Below, piece by piece: positions 47,416-56,886 of a DNA stretch of 64,000 nucleotides. Under the pieces are notes generated by a model. The model worked only from the letters and a program-made list of their open reading frames with translations. It searched no databases and was not told the DNA's origin. Numbering within the stretch: the stretch's first letter is position 1; each line of letters begins with the position of its first letter. This stretch comes from UBA964 sp037444685 (GTDB lineage Bacteria; Pseudomonadota; Gammaproteobacteria; Steroidobacterales; Steroidobacteraceae): NCBI GenBank assembly GCA_037444685.1, contig JBBILX010000004.1:1-64000 (forward strand), given 5' to 3'. The position numbers were made by a program, and so were the translations under genes.

Positions 47416-48744
47416 ATGGCCATCGAACCCAAGACCAAGCTCGTGCTCGACATGCCGCAGATGCAGCTCGCGGCACCACCGCCCGGCGTCACGGCGGCGA
47501 TGGTTCGCGAGGCGACCAATGCGCTGCGACCGCCGCTCACACCAGTGCCGATCCACGCGACGCGCGAGCTCGACGTCCAGGGCGCCGACGGGAGACTGCG
47601 GGCCCGGCTCTATCTGCCGGTCGCGGGCTCCGACCTGCCGCTGGTCGTGTTCTTCCACGGCGGCGGCTTCGTGCTCTGCGATCTGGACAGCCACGACAAC
47701 CTCTGCCGCACGCTGGCCAACGAATCGGGTTGTGCCGTCGTCGCAGTGGACTATCGGCTCGCACCGGAGACGCGCTTTCCCGGACCGCTCGAGGACTGCT
47801 ACGCGGCGCTGCGTGACCTTGTCGCGCGCGCCCACGAGCTCGGTATCGATCCCAGGCGCGTCGCGGTCGCCGGAGACAGCGCCGGCGCGAATCTCGCCGC
47901 GGCCGTCTGCTTCCTCGCCCGCGAGCGCGGCGGACCGTCGATCCGCTACCAGGTGCTGCTATGCCCCTGCCTCGACGGCACCTGCAACAGCACCTCCATG
48001 CACGAGCTCGCCGAGGGCTACATGCTCTCGCGCGGGCTGATGCAGTGGTTCTGGGAATGCTACGTCTCGAGCCCCGAGCAGTTGCGCGATCCGCTGGTCT
48101 CGCCGCTGTTCGCGACCGAGCTCGCGGGCTTGCCGCCGGCGAGCATCTCGACGGCCGAATACGACCCGCTGCGCGACGAAGCGGAGCAGTACGCGGATCA
48201 CCTGCGTGCCGCCGGTGTGCCGGTCGTCGTCAGGCGCTATAACGGCATGATCCACGATTTCATGCAATTGCCGCTGGTCACCGACCAGGCACGCAACGGC
48301 ATCGCCGACGTGGCCGGTGACCTGCGCGCCGCGCTGGCGCGGCCTGCGGGCGGCCGCATCGCGACGGCACGGCGGCTGTACCAGCTCGCGCTCGGCGGCG
48401 ACTTCGCGGGCGCCGAGGCTCTCGTCACCGAGGACTTCGTGATCCGCGAAGCCTCTAACCTTCCGTTTGCGGGCACGTTCCGCGGCAAGGGCGCGCTGCG
48501 CGAGCTGCTCACGAAGGTCGGCGCGATGCTCAAGCTCAAGGACGTCCGCTTCAGCGGCTTCGCCGAGTGCGGCGACTTCGTGATCGTCCCGATCGATCTC
48601 GTCGTCGAGGCAGAAGGTCCTGACGGCATGCGCGACGAGGTGATCCCGCTGCTCGAGCGCCTGCGCTTTCGTGGCGGTCTGATCTGCGAACTGCAGCCCT
48701 TCTACTTCGACGCTTCACGGGTCAGCGCCTGCGCACAACAGTGA
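47416..48744 (+). CDS. HSL-family esterase fused to a C-terminal NTF2/SnoaL-like domain
   Basis: The 442 residues have two parts. Residues 1-310 are a hormone-sensitive-lipase-type esterase: oxyanion HGGGF (His81), nucleophile GDSAGAN (Ser155), EYDPLRDE for Asp and GMIHDFM for His. Residues 312-442 form a cone-like NTF2/SnoaL domain (YQLALGGDFAGAEALVTEDF, FRGKGALRELLTKVG). This join is unusual; the second domain could bind the substrate or a partner. The stop overlaps the next GTG by four bases. It is likely to hydrolyse an ester made by the nearby Baeyer-Villiger enzyme, which is inference. Confidence 0.9.
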   Translation: MAIEPKTKLVLDMPQMQLAAPPPGVTAAMVREATNALRPPLTPVPIHATRELDVQGADGRLRARLYLPVAGSDLPLVVFFHGGGFVLCDLDSHDNLCRTLANESGCAVVAVDYRLAPETRFPGPLEDCYAALRDLVARAHELGIDPRRVAVAGDSAGANLAAAVCFLARERGGPSIRYQVLLCPCLDGTCNSTSMHELAEGYMLSRGLMQWFWECYVSSPEQLRDPLVSPLFATELAGLPPASISTAEYDPLRDEAEQYADHLRAAGVPVVVRRYNGMIHDFMQLPLVTDQARNGIADVAGDLRAALARPAGGRIATARRLYQLALGGDFAGAEALVTEDFVIREASNLPFAGTFRGKGALRELLTKVGAMLKLKDVRFSGFAECGDFVIVPIDLVVEAEGPDGMRDEVIPLLERLRFRGGLICELQPFYFDASRVSACAQQ

Positions 48745-49622
48745 CCATGCCCGCATCCCTCGCACCCGCTCCGCTCGCGTCGCGCCCGCTGCAGTGGCGC
48801 ACCGCCGATGGACTGCGGCTCGAGGGCGAGGCATTCGACGCGCCCGGCCCGGTGTCGGCGCTGCTGCTGCACGGCGGCGGCCAGACGCGGCACACCTGGC
48901 GGCGCGCCGCCCGGCACCTGCAGGCCATGGCCATTCCCTGCCTGACCTTCGACCAGCGCGGTCACGGCGACAGCGACTGGGCGGCCAACGGCGATTACTC
49001 GCTTGACGCCTTCCTCGCTGACGCCCTACTCGTGCTGCGCGACTGGGCGCGACCGGTCGTGCTGATCGGCACCTCGCTCGGTGGCATCGTCAATCTGATG
49101 GTGGCCGGCAGCGGTCAGCCACAGGTGCGCGGGCTCGTGATGGTCGACACGGCGCCACAGCTCGACCCCGCCGAGATCGACTGGCTGGTCGAGTTCCTCG
49201 GCGGCGAGGGGGAACGCGGCTTCGAGTCGCCGGCGGCGGCGGTCGCGCACCTGCGCCGCTTCTTTCCCGCGCTCGCCGTCTCGGCCGAGAGCATCGAGAG
49301 GAGCCTGCGGCGCGGCGCCGATGGACGCTGGTACCGGCATTGGGACGTGCGCGTTGTCACCGGTGCGCGCAACTCGGTTGCGCTGCCCCATGAGCAGCGC
49401 CTGCACGAGGACGCGGCGCGCGTCACCGTGCCGTTCGCGCTGGTCCGTGCCGGCGCCAGTCACCTCGTCAGCGATGCAGCCGTAGAGCGGCTGCGTCGCT
49501 GCGCACCGCACCTCGAAGTCTTCGAGCTACCCGGTACGCACCACCTCTTCAGCAGCGCAGAGAGCCTGCAGATCATGGAGATGCTGACGGGCTTCCTGCG
49601 CAGGACCACGCAATCGGCGTGA
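48741..49622 (+). CDS. Alpha/beta hydrolase
   Basis: A 293-residue alpha/beta hydrolase with the nucleophile elbow LIGTSLGGIVN, a TFDQRGHGDSDW strand (oxyanion and Asp region), and the late His in GTHHLFSSAE. The substrate class (ester, lactone or C-C bond) is not indicated. The GTG at 48741 overlaps the preceding stop; an ATG at 48747 is also possible. It may act on a lactone or ring-cleavage product in the same pathway. Confidence 0.85.
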   Translation: MTMPASLAPAPLASRPLQWRTADGLRLEGEAFDAPGPVSALLLHGGGQTRHTWRRAARHLQAMAIPCLTFDQRGHGDSDWAANGDYSLDAFLADALLVLRDWARPVVLIGTSLGGIVNLMVAGSGQPQVRGLVMVDTAPQLDPAEIDWLVEFLGGEGERGFESPAAAVAHLRRFFPALAVSAESIERSLRRGADGRWYRHWDVRVVTGARNSVALPHEQRLHEDAARVTVPFALVRAGASHLVSDAAVERLRRCAPHLEVFELPGTHHLFSSAESLQIMEMLTGFLRRTTQSA

Positions 49623-51265
49623 GGGAGGGCGACATGTACACGGCAGCGATCAAGCGGACCGTCGGCGGCACGCTGCGAAGCGTGGCGGCCCGCTTCCCGG
49701 ATCGCGAGGCGATCGTGATGCACGACCGCCGGCTGACCCATGCCGACGTGCTGCGCGAGGCCGAGCGGCATGCGGCCGCGCTCGCGCGACTCGGCATCGG
49801 CCGTAATGACCACGTCGGCCTGCTGATGCCGAACTGTCTCGAATACCTTCTGCTGTTCTACGGCTGCGCGCTGCTCGGAGCCCGCCCCGTGCACCTCAAC
49901 TCGCGCTACCGCCGCGAAGACCTGCGCTACGTCATCGCCGACTCCGACATCCGCATCCTGTTCACGTCGGCGAAGCAGCGCGAACACACCGACTACGCGC
50001 TGATGCTGCGCGAGATCTACCCCGAACTCGCCCGCTGGCGCTGGGGCGAACCGCTGACGATCGCCGCGGCGCCGCAACTCCGTCAGGTCTTCGATCTGCA
50101 CACCGGCGGTCACACTCCCTGGGGCCACGAGGCGCAGCTCTATGCGGCCGACGGCGGGCCGCCACCGCCGCTGCCGGTTGTCGATCCCGAGGACATCGGC
50201 CTGATCATGTACACCTCCGGCACCACGGCCCATCCCAAGGCCTGCCTGCTCTCGCACCGCGCGCTCGAGGGCGCCGGGCACGCGCTGGCGGAGCGCTGGC
50301 GCATGACGGAGAGCGATCGCTTCTGGGACCCGCTGCCGTTCTTCCACATGTCCACGATGCTGCCGCTCGCGGCCTGCCGCGCGAGCGGCGCCTGTTTCAT
50401 CGCCCAGGAGCACTTCGATGCCGGTGCCTCGGTTCGCGAGATCGTCGATGAACGCGCCACCATCCTTTTTCCTTCCTTCCCGACGCTGACCAACGCGCTG
50501 TTCTCGCATCCGTCGTTCGATGCACGCGCGATGTCGGCCGTCCGCATCGTCAACAACGTCGGACCGCCCGACCTGCTGCGTCGCTACGCGTCGACACTGC
50601 CGACGGCCACGCACGTCTCGGCGTATGGACTCACCGAAGGCGGCGGCGTGATCGCTTTCCACTCGCCCGACGACCCGCCCGAAATCCTCGCCGAGACCTG
50701 CGGCAAGCCATTCGACGGCATCGAGGTCCGCATCGTCGATCCCGAGACGCTGCAACCGCTGCCGGCTGGCGCGCGCGGCGAGATCTGGATCCGCGGGCCG
50801 ACCAACTTCAGCGGCTATTACAAGGACCCTGAGAAAACGGCGTGCACCGTCACGAGCGAGGGTTTCCTGCGCACCGGTGACCTCGGGTCGCTCGAGCCGG
50901 GCGGCCACATCCGTTATCTCGGTCGCATCAAAGACATGCTCAAGGTCGGCGGCGAGAACGTCGCCGCCATCGAGATCGAGAGCTGGCTCTGTACGCATCC
51001 AGCGATCAAGGTCGCGCAGGTCATCGGCGTCCCCGACTCGAGGCTGCAGGAGGTCGCGGCGGCATTCATCGAGCTGCACGACGGGCAGCGGCTGACGCGC
51101 GAGGACGTGATCCGCCACTGCAAGGGCCGCATCGCGAGCTTCAAGATCCCGCGCTACGTGCAGTTCGTGACGGACTGGCCGATGAGCGCGACGAAGATCC
51201 AGAAGTTCCGGCTGCGGGACCAGGTCGATCTGGCGGCGCGCATCGAGCCTGGCGAGGTTCAATGA
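49619..51265 (+). CDS. AMP-dependent acyl-CoA ligase (class I adenylate-forming)
   Basis: Activates a carboxylic acid to its CoA thioester. The 548 residues have YTSGTTAHPKACLL (phosphate loop), AYGLTEGGGV, RTGDLGSL and GRIKDMLKVGGENV, and the catalytic Lys near ATKIQKFRLR. It resembles medium-chain or bile-acid-type fatty acyl ligases. The GTG at 49619 overlaps the upstream stop; an ATG at 49634 is also reasonable. It is coupled to the P450 gene by a four-base overlap. Confidence 0.9.
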   Translation: MREGDMYTAAIKRTVGGTLRSVAARFPDREAIVMHDRRLTHADVLREAERHAAALARLGIGRNDHVGLLMPNCLEYLLLFYGCALLGARPVHLNSRYRREDLRYVIADSDIRILFTSAKQREHTDYALMLREIYPELARWRWGEPLTIAAAPQLRQVFDLHTGGHTPWGHEAQLYAADGGPPPPLPVVDPEDIGLIMYTSGTTAHPKACLLSHRALEGAGHALAERWRMTESDRFWDPLPFFHMSTMLPLAACRASGACFIAQEHFDAGASVREIVDERATILFPSFPTLTNALFSHPSFDARAMSAVRIVNNVGPPDLLRRYASTLPTATHVSAYGLTEGGGVIAFHSPDDPPEILAETCGKPFDGIEVRIVDPETLQPLPAGARGEIWIRGPTNFSGYYKDPEKTACTVTSEGFLRTGDLGSLEPGGHIRYLGRIKDMLKVGGENVAAIEIESWLCTHPAIKVAQVIGVPDSRLQEVAAAFIELHDGQRLTREDVIRHCKGRIASFKIPRYVQFVTDWPMSATKIQKFRLRDQVDLAARIEPGEVQ

Positions 51266-52482
51266 ACGCCGGCGCAAGTCTGCTCGACCTGCCGGATCTC
51301 GACTCGGGCGTCGAGGCCGCGGTCGCGGCCGCGCCGCTCTGGCTTTGCCCGCGCACCGGTATCTGGGTCGCCGAGTCCCACGCCCTCGTGAGCGAGGCGC
51401 TCGGCAACCCCACGGATTTCTCGAGCAAGGTCACGCTGACCGGTCTCGACGCCGGCTTCCCGGGCGAGGAGGTCGAAGCGATCTACCGCGATGCCGGCGC
51501 ACCGTGGACGCGCACGCTGCAGACCAACGATCCGCCCGATCACCGGCGCTTCCGCGCGCTCGTCGAGAGGGTCTTCACGCCGTCGCGCGTCGAGGCGATG
51601 GCCGACCGTATCGAGACACACTGCCGCGCCCTGCTCGACGCCTGGCCGCAGGGCCGGCCCGTCGATGCGGTCGCCGACTTCGCGGTCCCGCTGCCGCTGC
51701 GCGTCATTGCCGAGCAGCTCGGCGTGCCGGCGGCCGACTACCTGCTGTTCAAGCGCTGGTCGGATGCGGCGATCCGGGCCATCGGTCTCGCAGCGACGCG
51801 CGAGGAACACCTCGAGGCGGCCCGTTGCGGTGTCGAATTCCAGCGCTACTTCGCAGCGAAGCTCGCCGATCCAGCGCAGCGCCCGGAAGGCTCGCTCGTC
51901 GACCGCGTCGCGCAGGCCGCCGCACAGCCGGAGTTCGCGCTGACCTTGCCCGAGCAGCTCTCGCTGCTGCACATGCTGCTGATCGCCGGGCACGAGACCA
52001 CGACCTCGACGCTGGCCTCGTTGCTGCTGGTGCTCGCCGAGCAGCCCGTGCTCGTCGAACGCGTGCGCGACGAGCCGAAGCTGCAGCGGCGTCTCATCGA
52101 GGAAGTCCTGCGACTGCATGCGCCGGTGCAGGGACTTTTCCGGATCACGACGCGCGAGCTGCAATTCGGCGGCGTCACGCTGCCGCCGCGCACGCGGATC
52201 TGCCTGCGCCTCGGCGCAGCCAATCGCGACCCGGCCAGGTTTCCCGGCGGCGAGCGGCCGGTGCTCGATGGACCACTCGCCGCGCATCTGGCCTTTGGTG
52301 CCGGCATTCATCACTGCATCGGGGCACCGCTCGCGCGGCGCGAGATCGGCATCGCGCTCGCGGAACTGCTGCGCCGCTACGCACGTTTCGAGCTGCCCGA
52401 GACCGCGCGCCCGCTTCGGTGGTCGCGCAGCGTGATGACGCGCGGTCTGCTGGCGTTGCCGCTCGTCGCTCACCCACGCTGA
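51262..52482 (+). CDS. Cytochrome P450
   Basis: A soluble bacterial P450 of 406 residues. The I-helix oxygen-binding AGHETTTSTLAS, the ExxR pair in EEVLRLHAPVQG, and the heme-Cys loop FGAGIHHCIGAPLAR (Cys352) are intact. It should hydroxylate or oxidise a hydrophobic compound. No ferredoxin or ferredoxin reductase gene is adjacent, so redox partners must be elsewhere. It overlaps the ligase by four bases. Confidence 0.93.
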   Translation: MNAGASLLDLPDLDSGVEAAVAAAPLWLCPRTGIWVAESHALVSEALGNPTDFSSKVTLTGLDAGFPGEEVEAIYRDAGAPWTRTLQTNDPPDHRRFRALVERVFTPSRVEAMADRIETHCRALLDAWPQGRPVDAVADFAVPLPLRVIAEQLGVPAADYLLFKRWSDAAIRAIGLAATREEHLEAARCGVEFQRYFAAKLADPAQRPEGSLVDRVAQAAAQPEFALTLPEQLSLLHMLLIAGHETTTSTLASLLLVLAEQPVLVERVRDEPKLQRRLIEEVLRLHAPVQGLFRITTRELQFGGVTLPPRTRICLRLGAANRDPARFPGGERPVLDGPLAAHLAFGAGIHHCIGAPLARREIGIALAELLRRYARFELPETARPLRWSRSVMTRGLLALPLVAHPR

Positions 52483-52506
52483 CCCTTGCGCTCGAGGAAC
52501 CGGCCC

Positions 52507-53721
52507 ATGACACCGCTCGCCGACGCCGACATCGTGCTCTCGCTCGGCCGCCGCTCACCACTCGGCCGCTTCGGCGGCGGGCTCCGCGATGTGCCGCTCA
52601 CGGACCTGTCGGCGCAGACGGCCCGGGCCGCGGTCGCGGCCGCGGGCCTGCGTCTCGAGCAGATCGACCACTTCGTGTTCGCAACCACGGTGCCGACCGA
52701 CCGCGACTCGCTGTTCTCGCATCGCGCGATCTGCGTCGCCAGCGGCTTTCCGATGGAGACCAGCGCGCTCGGCGTCGTGCGCGCCTGCGGCTCCGGACTG
52801 CAGGCCATCGTCTCGGCGGCGCATCAGGTCCTCGACGGGTCGAGCCGGATCGCGCTCGCCGGCGGAGCCGAGATCTTCAGTCGCGTTCCCTACGTCGTGA
52901 CGACGGCGCGCTGGGGCCACAAACGCGGCACGCAGCAGCTCGAGGACATGCTCGACTGGGCGTACCGTTGCCCGACGACGCTGCTGTACATGGGTGAGAC
53001 GGCCGAGAACCTCGCGGCGCAGCATGGCTACAGCCGCGAGGCCATGGACGAGTGGGCCTTGATGAGCCAGGAACGTGCGATCGCCGCGCAGGATGCGGGT
53101 CTCCTCGCGGCGCAGATCTGCGCGATCGACGCACCCGCCGTCGACGGCGCCGCGAAGGGCGCCCGGATCCGCCTCGAGAGCGACGAATCGCCGCGCCGCG
53201 GCATCACGCGCGAGAGGCTCGCGGCACTCAAGCCCGCCTTCAGGGCCGACGGCCGCGTGACCGCCGGCAACGCCTCGCCGGTCTCCGACGGCGCGGGCTT
53301 CATGGTCGTCGCCGACCGCTTCGCGCTGCGCGAAGCCGGCGGCGTGCCGCATGCGCGGCTGCTCGGCTGGGCGACGGTCGGCGTGCCACCCGAGGACATG
53401 GGTCACGGCCCCGTGCCGGCGATCCGGAAGCTGCTCGCACGGCACGGCCTCGCGGTGGCCGATATCGACTACTGGGAGATCAACGAGGCCTTCGCCGCCG
53501 TCACGCTGCACACCGAGGCGCAGCTCGGCATCCCGCGCGATCGCACGAATCTGTACGGCGGGGCGATCTCGATCGGTCACCCGCCCGGCGTGACCGGCGT
53601 GCGCATGACCCACACGGCGATCCAGCACCTGCTGCGTCGCGGCGGCGGACGCGCGGTCATGGCCATGTGCCTCGGCTCAGGTCAGGGCATGGCCATGCTG
53701 ATCGAGAGTTGCGATCATTGA
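52507..53721 (+). CDS. Thiolase (acetyl-CoA acetyltransferase family)
   Basis: A 404-residue degradative-type thiolase. The acylated Cys is Cys94 in RACGSGLQAIVS. NEAFAAVTLHTEA, GGAISIGHPPGVTG (catalytic His) and the final Cys in MAMCLGSGQGMA complete the site. The start ATG at 52507 lies a short distance after a GAGGAA ribosome site; one at 52486 is also in frame. It could cleave a 3-ketoacyl-CoA at the end of the route. Confidence 0.92.
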   Translation: MTPLADADIVLSLGRRSPLGRFGGGLRDVPLTDLSAQTARAAVAAAGLRLEQIDHFVFATTVPTDRDSLFSHRAICVASGFPMETSALGVVRACGSGLQAIVSAAHQVLDGSSRIALAGGAEIFSRVPYVVTTARWGHKRGTQQLEDMLDWAYRCPTTLLYMGETAENLAAQHGYSREAMDEWALMSQERAIAAQDAGLLAAQICAIDAPAVDGAAKGARIRLESDESPRRGITRERLAALKPAFRADGRVTAGNASPVSDGAGFMVVADRFALREAGGVPHARLLGWATVGVPPEDMGHGPVPAIRKLLARHGLAVADIDYWEINEAFAAVTLHTEAQLGIPRDRTNLYGGAISIGHPPGVTGVRMTHTAIQHLLRRGGGRAVMAMCLGSGQGMAMLIESCDH

Positions 53722-53742
53722 CGCACAACCAGAGGATTCCGG

Positions 53743-54306
53743 ATGAGCCAGACCGATCTCGCGACCCGCATCCGCCGCCTCGAGGATCGCGAAGCGATCC
53801 GTGAACTCGTCGGCGCTTACGGCTACACGATCGACAACCGCGACATCGACGGCCTCGCCGAGCTGTTCTGCAGCGACGGCGTGCTGCAGTCCGCCGACGG
53901 CATCATGAACGCGCAGGGCCGCGCGGCGATCATCGAGATGTACAAGGGCCGCTTTGCGGTGCTTGGTCCGACCTTCCACTACACCCACGACCACGCGATC
54001 ACCCTCGACGAAGCCGATGCGGACCGCGCGAGCGGCGTCATTGCCTCGCACGCCGAGGTCACGCGCAATGGCGAGACCATGCTCGCGGCCATCCGCTATC
54101 ATGACGCCTACCGGCGCGAGGGTGGCCGCTGGCGCTTTGCGAAGCGCGTGCTGCACTTCTTCTATTACACGCCGGTCGTGCAGTATGTGGAGTGCATGAA
54201 GAGCGAGCGGCGGCAGCGCGCCTACGGCGACCAGCGACCGGCCGACTGGCCGGAAACGCTCGCGACCTGGCAGCGCTACCAGGCCACGGCGACCCGACGC
54301 GAGTGA
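53743..54306 (+). CDS. SnoaL/NTF2-like domain protein
   Basis: A cone-fold protein of 187 residues. IRRLEDREAIRELVGAYGYT, DIDGLAELFCSDGVL and FHYTHDHAITLDEAD are typical of the nuclear transport factor 2-like group, which includes cyclases, dehydratases and isomerases of steroid and polyketide routes. The catalytic role is unknown. It is 21 bases after the thiolase, and its stop overlaps the SDR GTG start by four bases. Confidence 0.83.
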   Translation: MSQTDLATRIRRLEDREAIRELVGAYGYTIDNRDIDGLAELFCSDGVLQSADGIMNAQGRAAIIEMYKGRFAVLGPTFHYTHDHAITLDEADADRASGVIASHAEVTRNGETMLAAIRYHDAYRREGGRWRFAKRVLHFFYYTPVVQYVECMKSERRQRAYGDQRPADWPETLATWQRYQATATRRE

Positions 54307-55097
54307 GACTCGACGGCCGCATCGCCTGGATCACGGGTGGCGGCGCAGGCATCGGCGCGGCGATCGCGCACGCATTAGCCGCCGAACGCGCCCGCGTTTT
54401 CGTGACCGACATCAACCCGCCGGCCGCCGTGGCCGTCGCCGAATTGATCCGGGCCACGGGTGGTACCGCCTGGGGAATCGGCCAGGACGTGACGCAGGAA
54501 GCCGACTGGGAGCAAGTGCTCGCCGAGGTGCGCCGCCTCGGCGGCGGGTTGCACGTGCTGGTCAACAACGCCGGTGTCACGACGAGCGGCGCGCTGCTCG
54601 AGCAGATGGAGTTTGCGGACTGGCGCCGCGCCCTCGCCGTGAACCTCGACGGTGTGTTCCTCGGCACGCGGCTCGGCATCCGCGCGATGAAGCACAATGC
54701 GCCGCCCGGTGGCAGCATCATCAACGTCTCGTCCGTCTACGGACTGGTCGGCATTGCCGGTGCCGGCGACTACGTCGCCGCCAAGGGTGGCGTGCGCCTG
54801 CTGACGAAGGCTGCGGCGCTCGAGTGCGCCCAGTGCGGCTACCCGATACGCGTCAATTCGCTGCATCCGGGGTATGTGCAGACGCCGATGCTCGAGCACG
54901 GCCTCGCGCGCATGGTCGCGAGCGGCACCTTCCCCGACGTGCAGACCGCGAGCGCGACGATCGCGGGCCTGCACCCGATGAACCGGCTCGCGACGCCGGA
55001 GGAGATCGCGCGCTCCGCGGTGTTCCTCGCCAGTGACGAGTCGAGTTTCATGACCGGCGCCGAGCTCGTCGTCGACGGCGGCTACACGGCGCGCTGA
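54303..55097 (+). CDS. SDR-family oxidoreductase
   Basis: A classical short-chain dehydrogenase of 264 residues with the cofactor loop TGGGAGIG, NNAG in LHVLVNNAGVT, and Ser in NVSSVYG with Tyr-xxx-Lys in DYVAAKGGV. The C-terminal FMTGAELVVDGGYTAR is standard. The GTG at 54303 is the chosen start. It would interconvert a hydroxyl and a ketone, for example to provide the substrate of the Baeyer-Villiger enzyme. It ends the plus-strand run. Confidence 0.92.
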   Translation: MRLDGRIAWITGGGAGIGAAIAHALAAERARVFVTDINPPAAVAVAELIRATGGTAWGIGQDVTQEADWEQVLAEVRRLGGGLHVLVNNAGVTTSGALLEQMEFADWRRALAVNLDGVFLGTRLGIRAMKHNAPPGGSIINVSSVYGLVGIAGAGDYVAAKGGVRLLTKAAALECAQCGYPIRVNSLHPGYVQTPMLEHGLARMVASGTFPDVQTASATIAGLHPMNRLATPEEIARSAVFLASDESSFMTGAELVVDGGYTAR

Positions 55098-55201
55098 CGT
55101 CGCGCGCGCCTCGATTCGCTCTCGATGATGGGCGCGACCGACCCCGGCACGACGGAGCGCACGGTCGAGTACGTGGAGTCGCGTACGTAGGGAGACAAGC
55201 C

Positions 55202-56812
55202 TCACGCGCCGATCCGAAAGCCCTCGTAGCCCTTCCTCACGACCTCGTCGCAGATCTGCCGGTAAGTGCCGACGCCGCCGACATACGGCATGAACACGCG
55301 CGGCTTGCCAGGGATGTTCGCGCCGGTGTACCAAGAGTTCGCCTTCGGAAACAGCGTCGCGTTGGCGACCTCGTTGACGTGCGCGACCCAATTCTCCTCG
55401 GCCTCGCGCGTCGGCTCGATGAGGTGGGCGCCGCGCGCACGCAGACTGCGGATGCACTCGACGATCCACTCGACGTGCTGTTCGATCGACACGACGACGT
55501 TGCTGAGCACCGACGGGCTGCCGGGTCCCGTCACCGTGAACAGGTTCGGGAACCCCTCTATCATCAGGCCAAGGTAGGACTTCGGTCCCTCGGCCCATTT
55601 CTGTCGCAAGGTCAGACCGGCCCGGCCGCGAATGTCGATGGCGAGCAGCGCGCCGGTCATCGCATCGAAGCCAGTGGCGTAGATCAGGCTGTCGAGCTCG
55701 TAGTGCGCCCGCTGCGTGCGCAGCCCCGTCTCCGTGATCTCGACGATCGGGTCGCTACGGACGTCGACGAGCGTGACGTTGTCGCGATTGAAGGTGCGGT
55801 AGTAGTCGGTGTCGACGCAGATGCGCTTGGCGCCTAGCGGATGGTCGGTGGGCGAGAGCAGCTCGGCCACCTTCGGATCCTTGACGATCGAGCGGATCTT
55901 GTTGCGGACGAACTCGGCGGCGGTGGCGTTGGCAGCCTCGTCGGCGAGCAGATCCGCATAGGCGACCAGAATCGGCGTCGCGCCGCCGGCGGCCCACGCC
56001 GCCTCGAACTGCCGCTCACGTTCTTCCGGCGGCACGTCGAGCGCCCGCTGCATGTTGATGTCCCACGGCACACCGAACAGCGACAGGCGCGCCTTGGCGT
56101 TGTGTTCGGCCTGGATCCGACGCCGCTCTTCGATCTCCTCGGGCCGCAGCGGTCGGTTGTGGGCCGGGATGCTGAAGTTCGGCGTGCGCTGGAAGACGTA
56201 GAGTCGCTGCGCCTGCTGCGCGACCTGCGGGATCACCTGGATTCCCGACGAGCCGGTGCCGATCACGCCGACCGTCTGGCCCGTGAAGTCCACGGGATCC
56301 TTGGGCCACATGCCCGTGTGATAGCTGGGCCCGCGGAAGCGATCACGACCGGGGAAGTCCGGAACACGGGCCGTCGAGAGGCAGCCGGTCGCCATGACTA
56401 GGAAACGCGCGTCGAAGTGTTCGCCGCGATCGGTCGTGACGCGCCAGCGGCCATTGGCTTCGTCGAACTGCGCCGCGGTGACGCGCGTCTCGAGCTGGAT
56501 GTCGCGCCGCAGATCGTAGCGGTCGGCGACGTGATTGAGGTAGCGCAGGATCTCGGGCTGCGACGGATACTTCTCAGTCCACTGCCACTCCCGCTGCAAC
56601 TGCGGGTCGAAGGTATAGCAGTAACTCATGCTCTCGACGTCGCAGCGCGCGCCGGGATAGCGGTTCCAGAACCACGTCCCGCCGACTCCGTCACCGGCCT
56701 CGATCACCCGCACCGACAGGCCCATGCCGCGCAGCAGGTGCAGCAGATAGAGTCCCGAGAACCCGGCACCGACGACCAACGCATCGAACGATCGGGCGGG
56801 CGCAGCGGATGG
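55202..56812 (-). CDS. Flavin-containing Baeyer-Villiger-type monooxygenase
   Basis: The 536 residues have two Rossmann loops, GAGFSGLYLLHLL and GTGSSGIQVIPQVA, and between them the type I BVMO fingerprint FRGPSYHTGMWP (FxGxxxHxxxW). Early segments GVGGTWFWNRYPGARCDVES are also diagnostic of cyclohexanone-monooxygenase relatives. It inserts oxygen beside a ketone to give an ester or lactone. The ATG at 56812 was chosen; the extra upstream codons lack homology. It is divergent from the PQQ dehydrogenase, the start codons being about 75 bases apart. Confidence 0.93.
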   Translation of the reverse strand, partial: PSAAPARSFDALVVGAGFSGLYLLHLLRGMGLSVRVIEAGDGVGGTWFWNRYPGARCDVESMSYCYTFDPQLQREWQWTEKYPSQPEILRYLNHVADRYDLRRDIQLETRVTAAQFDEANGRWRVTTDRGEHFDARFLVMATGCLSTARVPDFPGRDRFRGPSYHTGMWPKDPVDFTGQTVGVIGTGSSGIQVIPQVAQQAQRLYVFQRTPNFSIPAHNRPLRPEEIEERRRIQAEHNAKARLSLFGVPWDINMQRALDVPPEERERQFEAAWAAGGATPILVAYADLLADEAANATAAEFVRNKIRSIVKDPKVAELLSPTDHPLGAKRICVDTDYYRTFNRDNVTLVDVRSDPIVEITETGLRTQRAHYELDSLIYATGFDAMTGALLAIDIRGRAGLTLRQKWAEGPKSYLGLMIEGFPNLFTVTGPGSPSVLSNVVVSIEQHVEWIVECIRSLRARGAHLIEPTREAEENWVAHVNEVANATLFPKANSWYTGANIPGKPRVFMPYVGGVGTYRQICDEVVRKGYEGFRIGA

Positions 56813-56886
56813 CATGACAGGACCTCGCGCGTGAATCGATCGCCGCATTCTGCCATCATCGATCGCGAGTCATGAGGGGGACTGCG

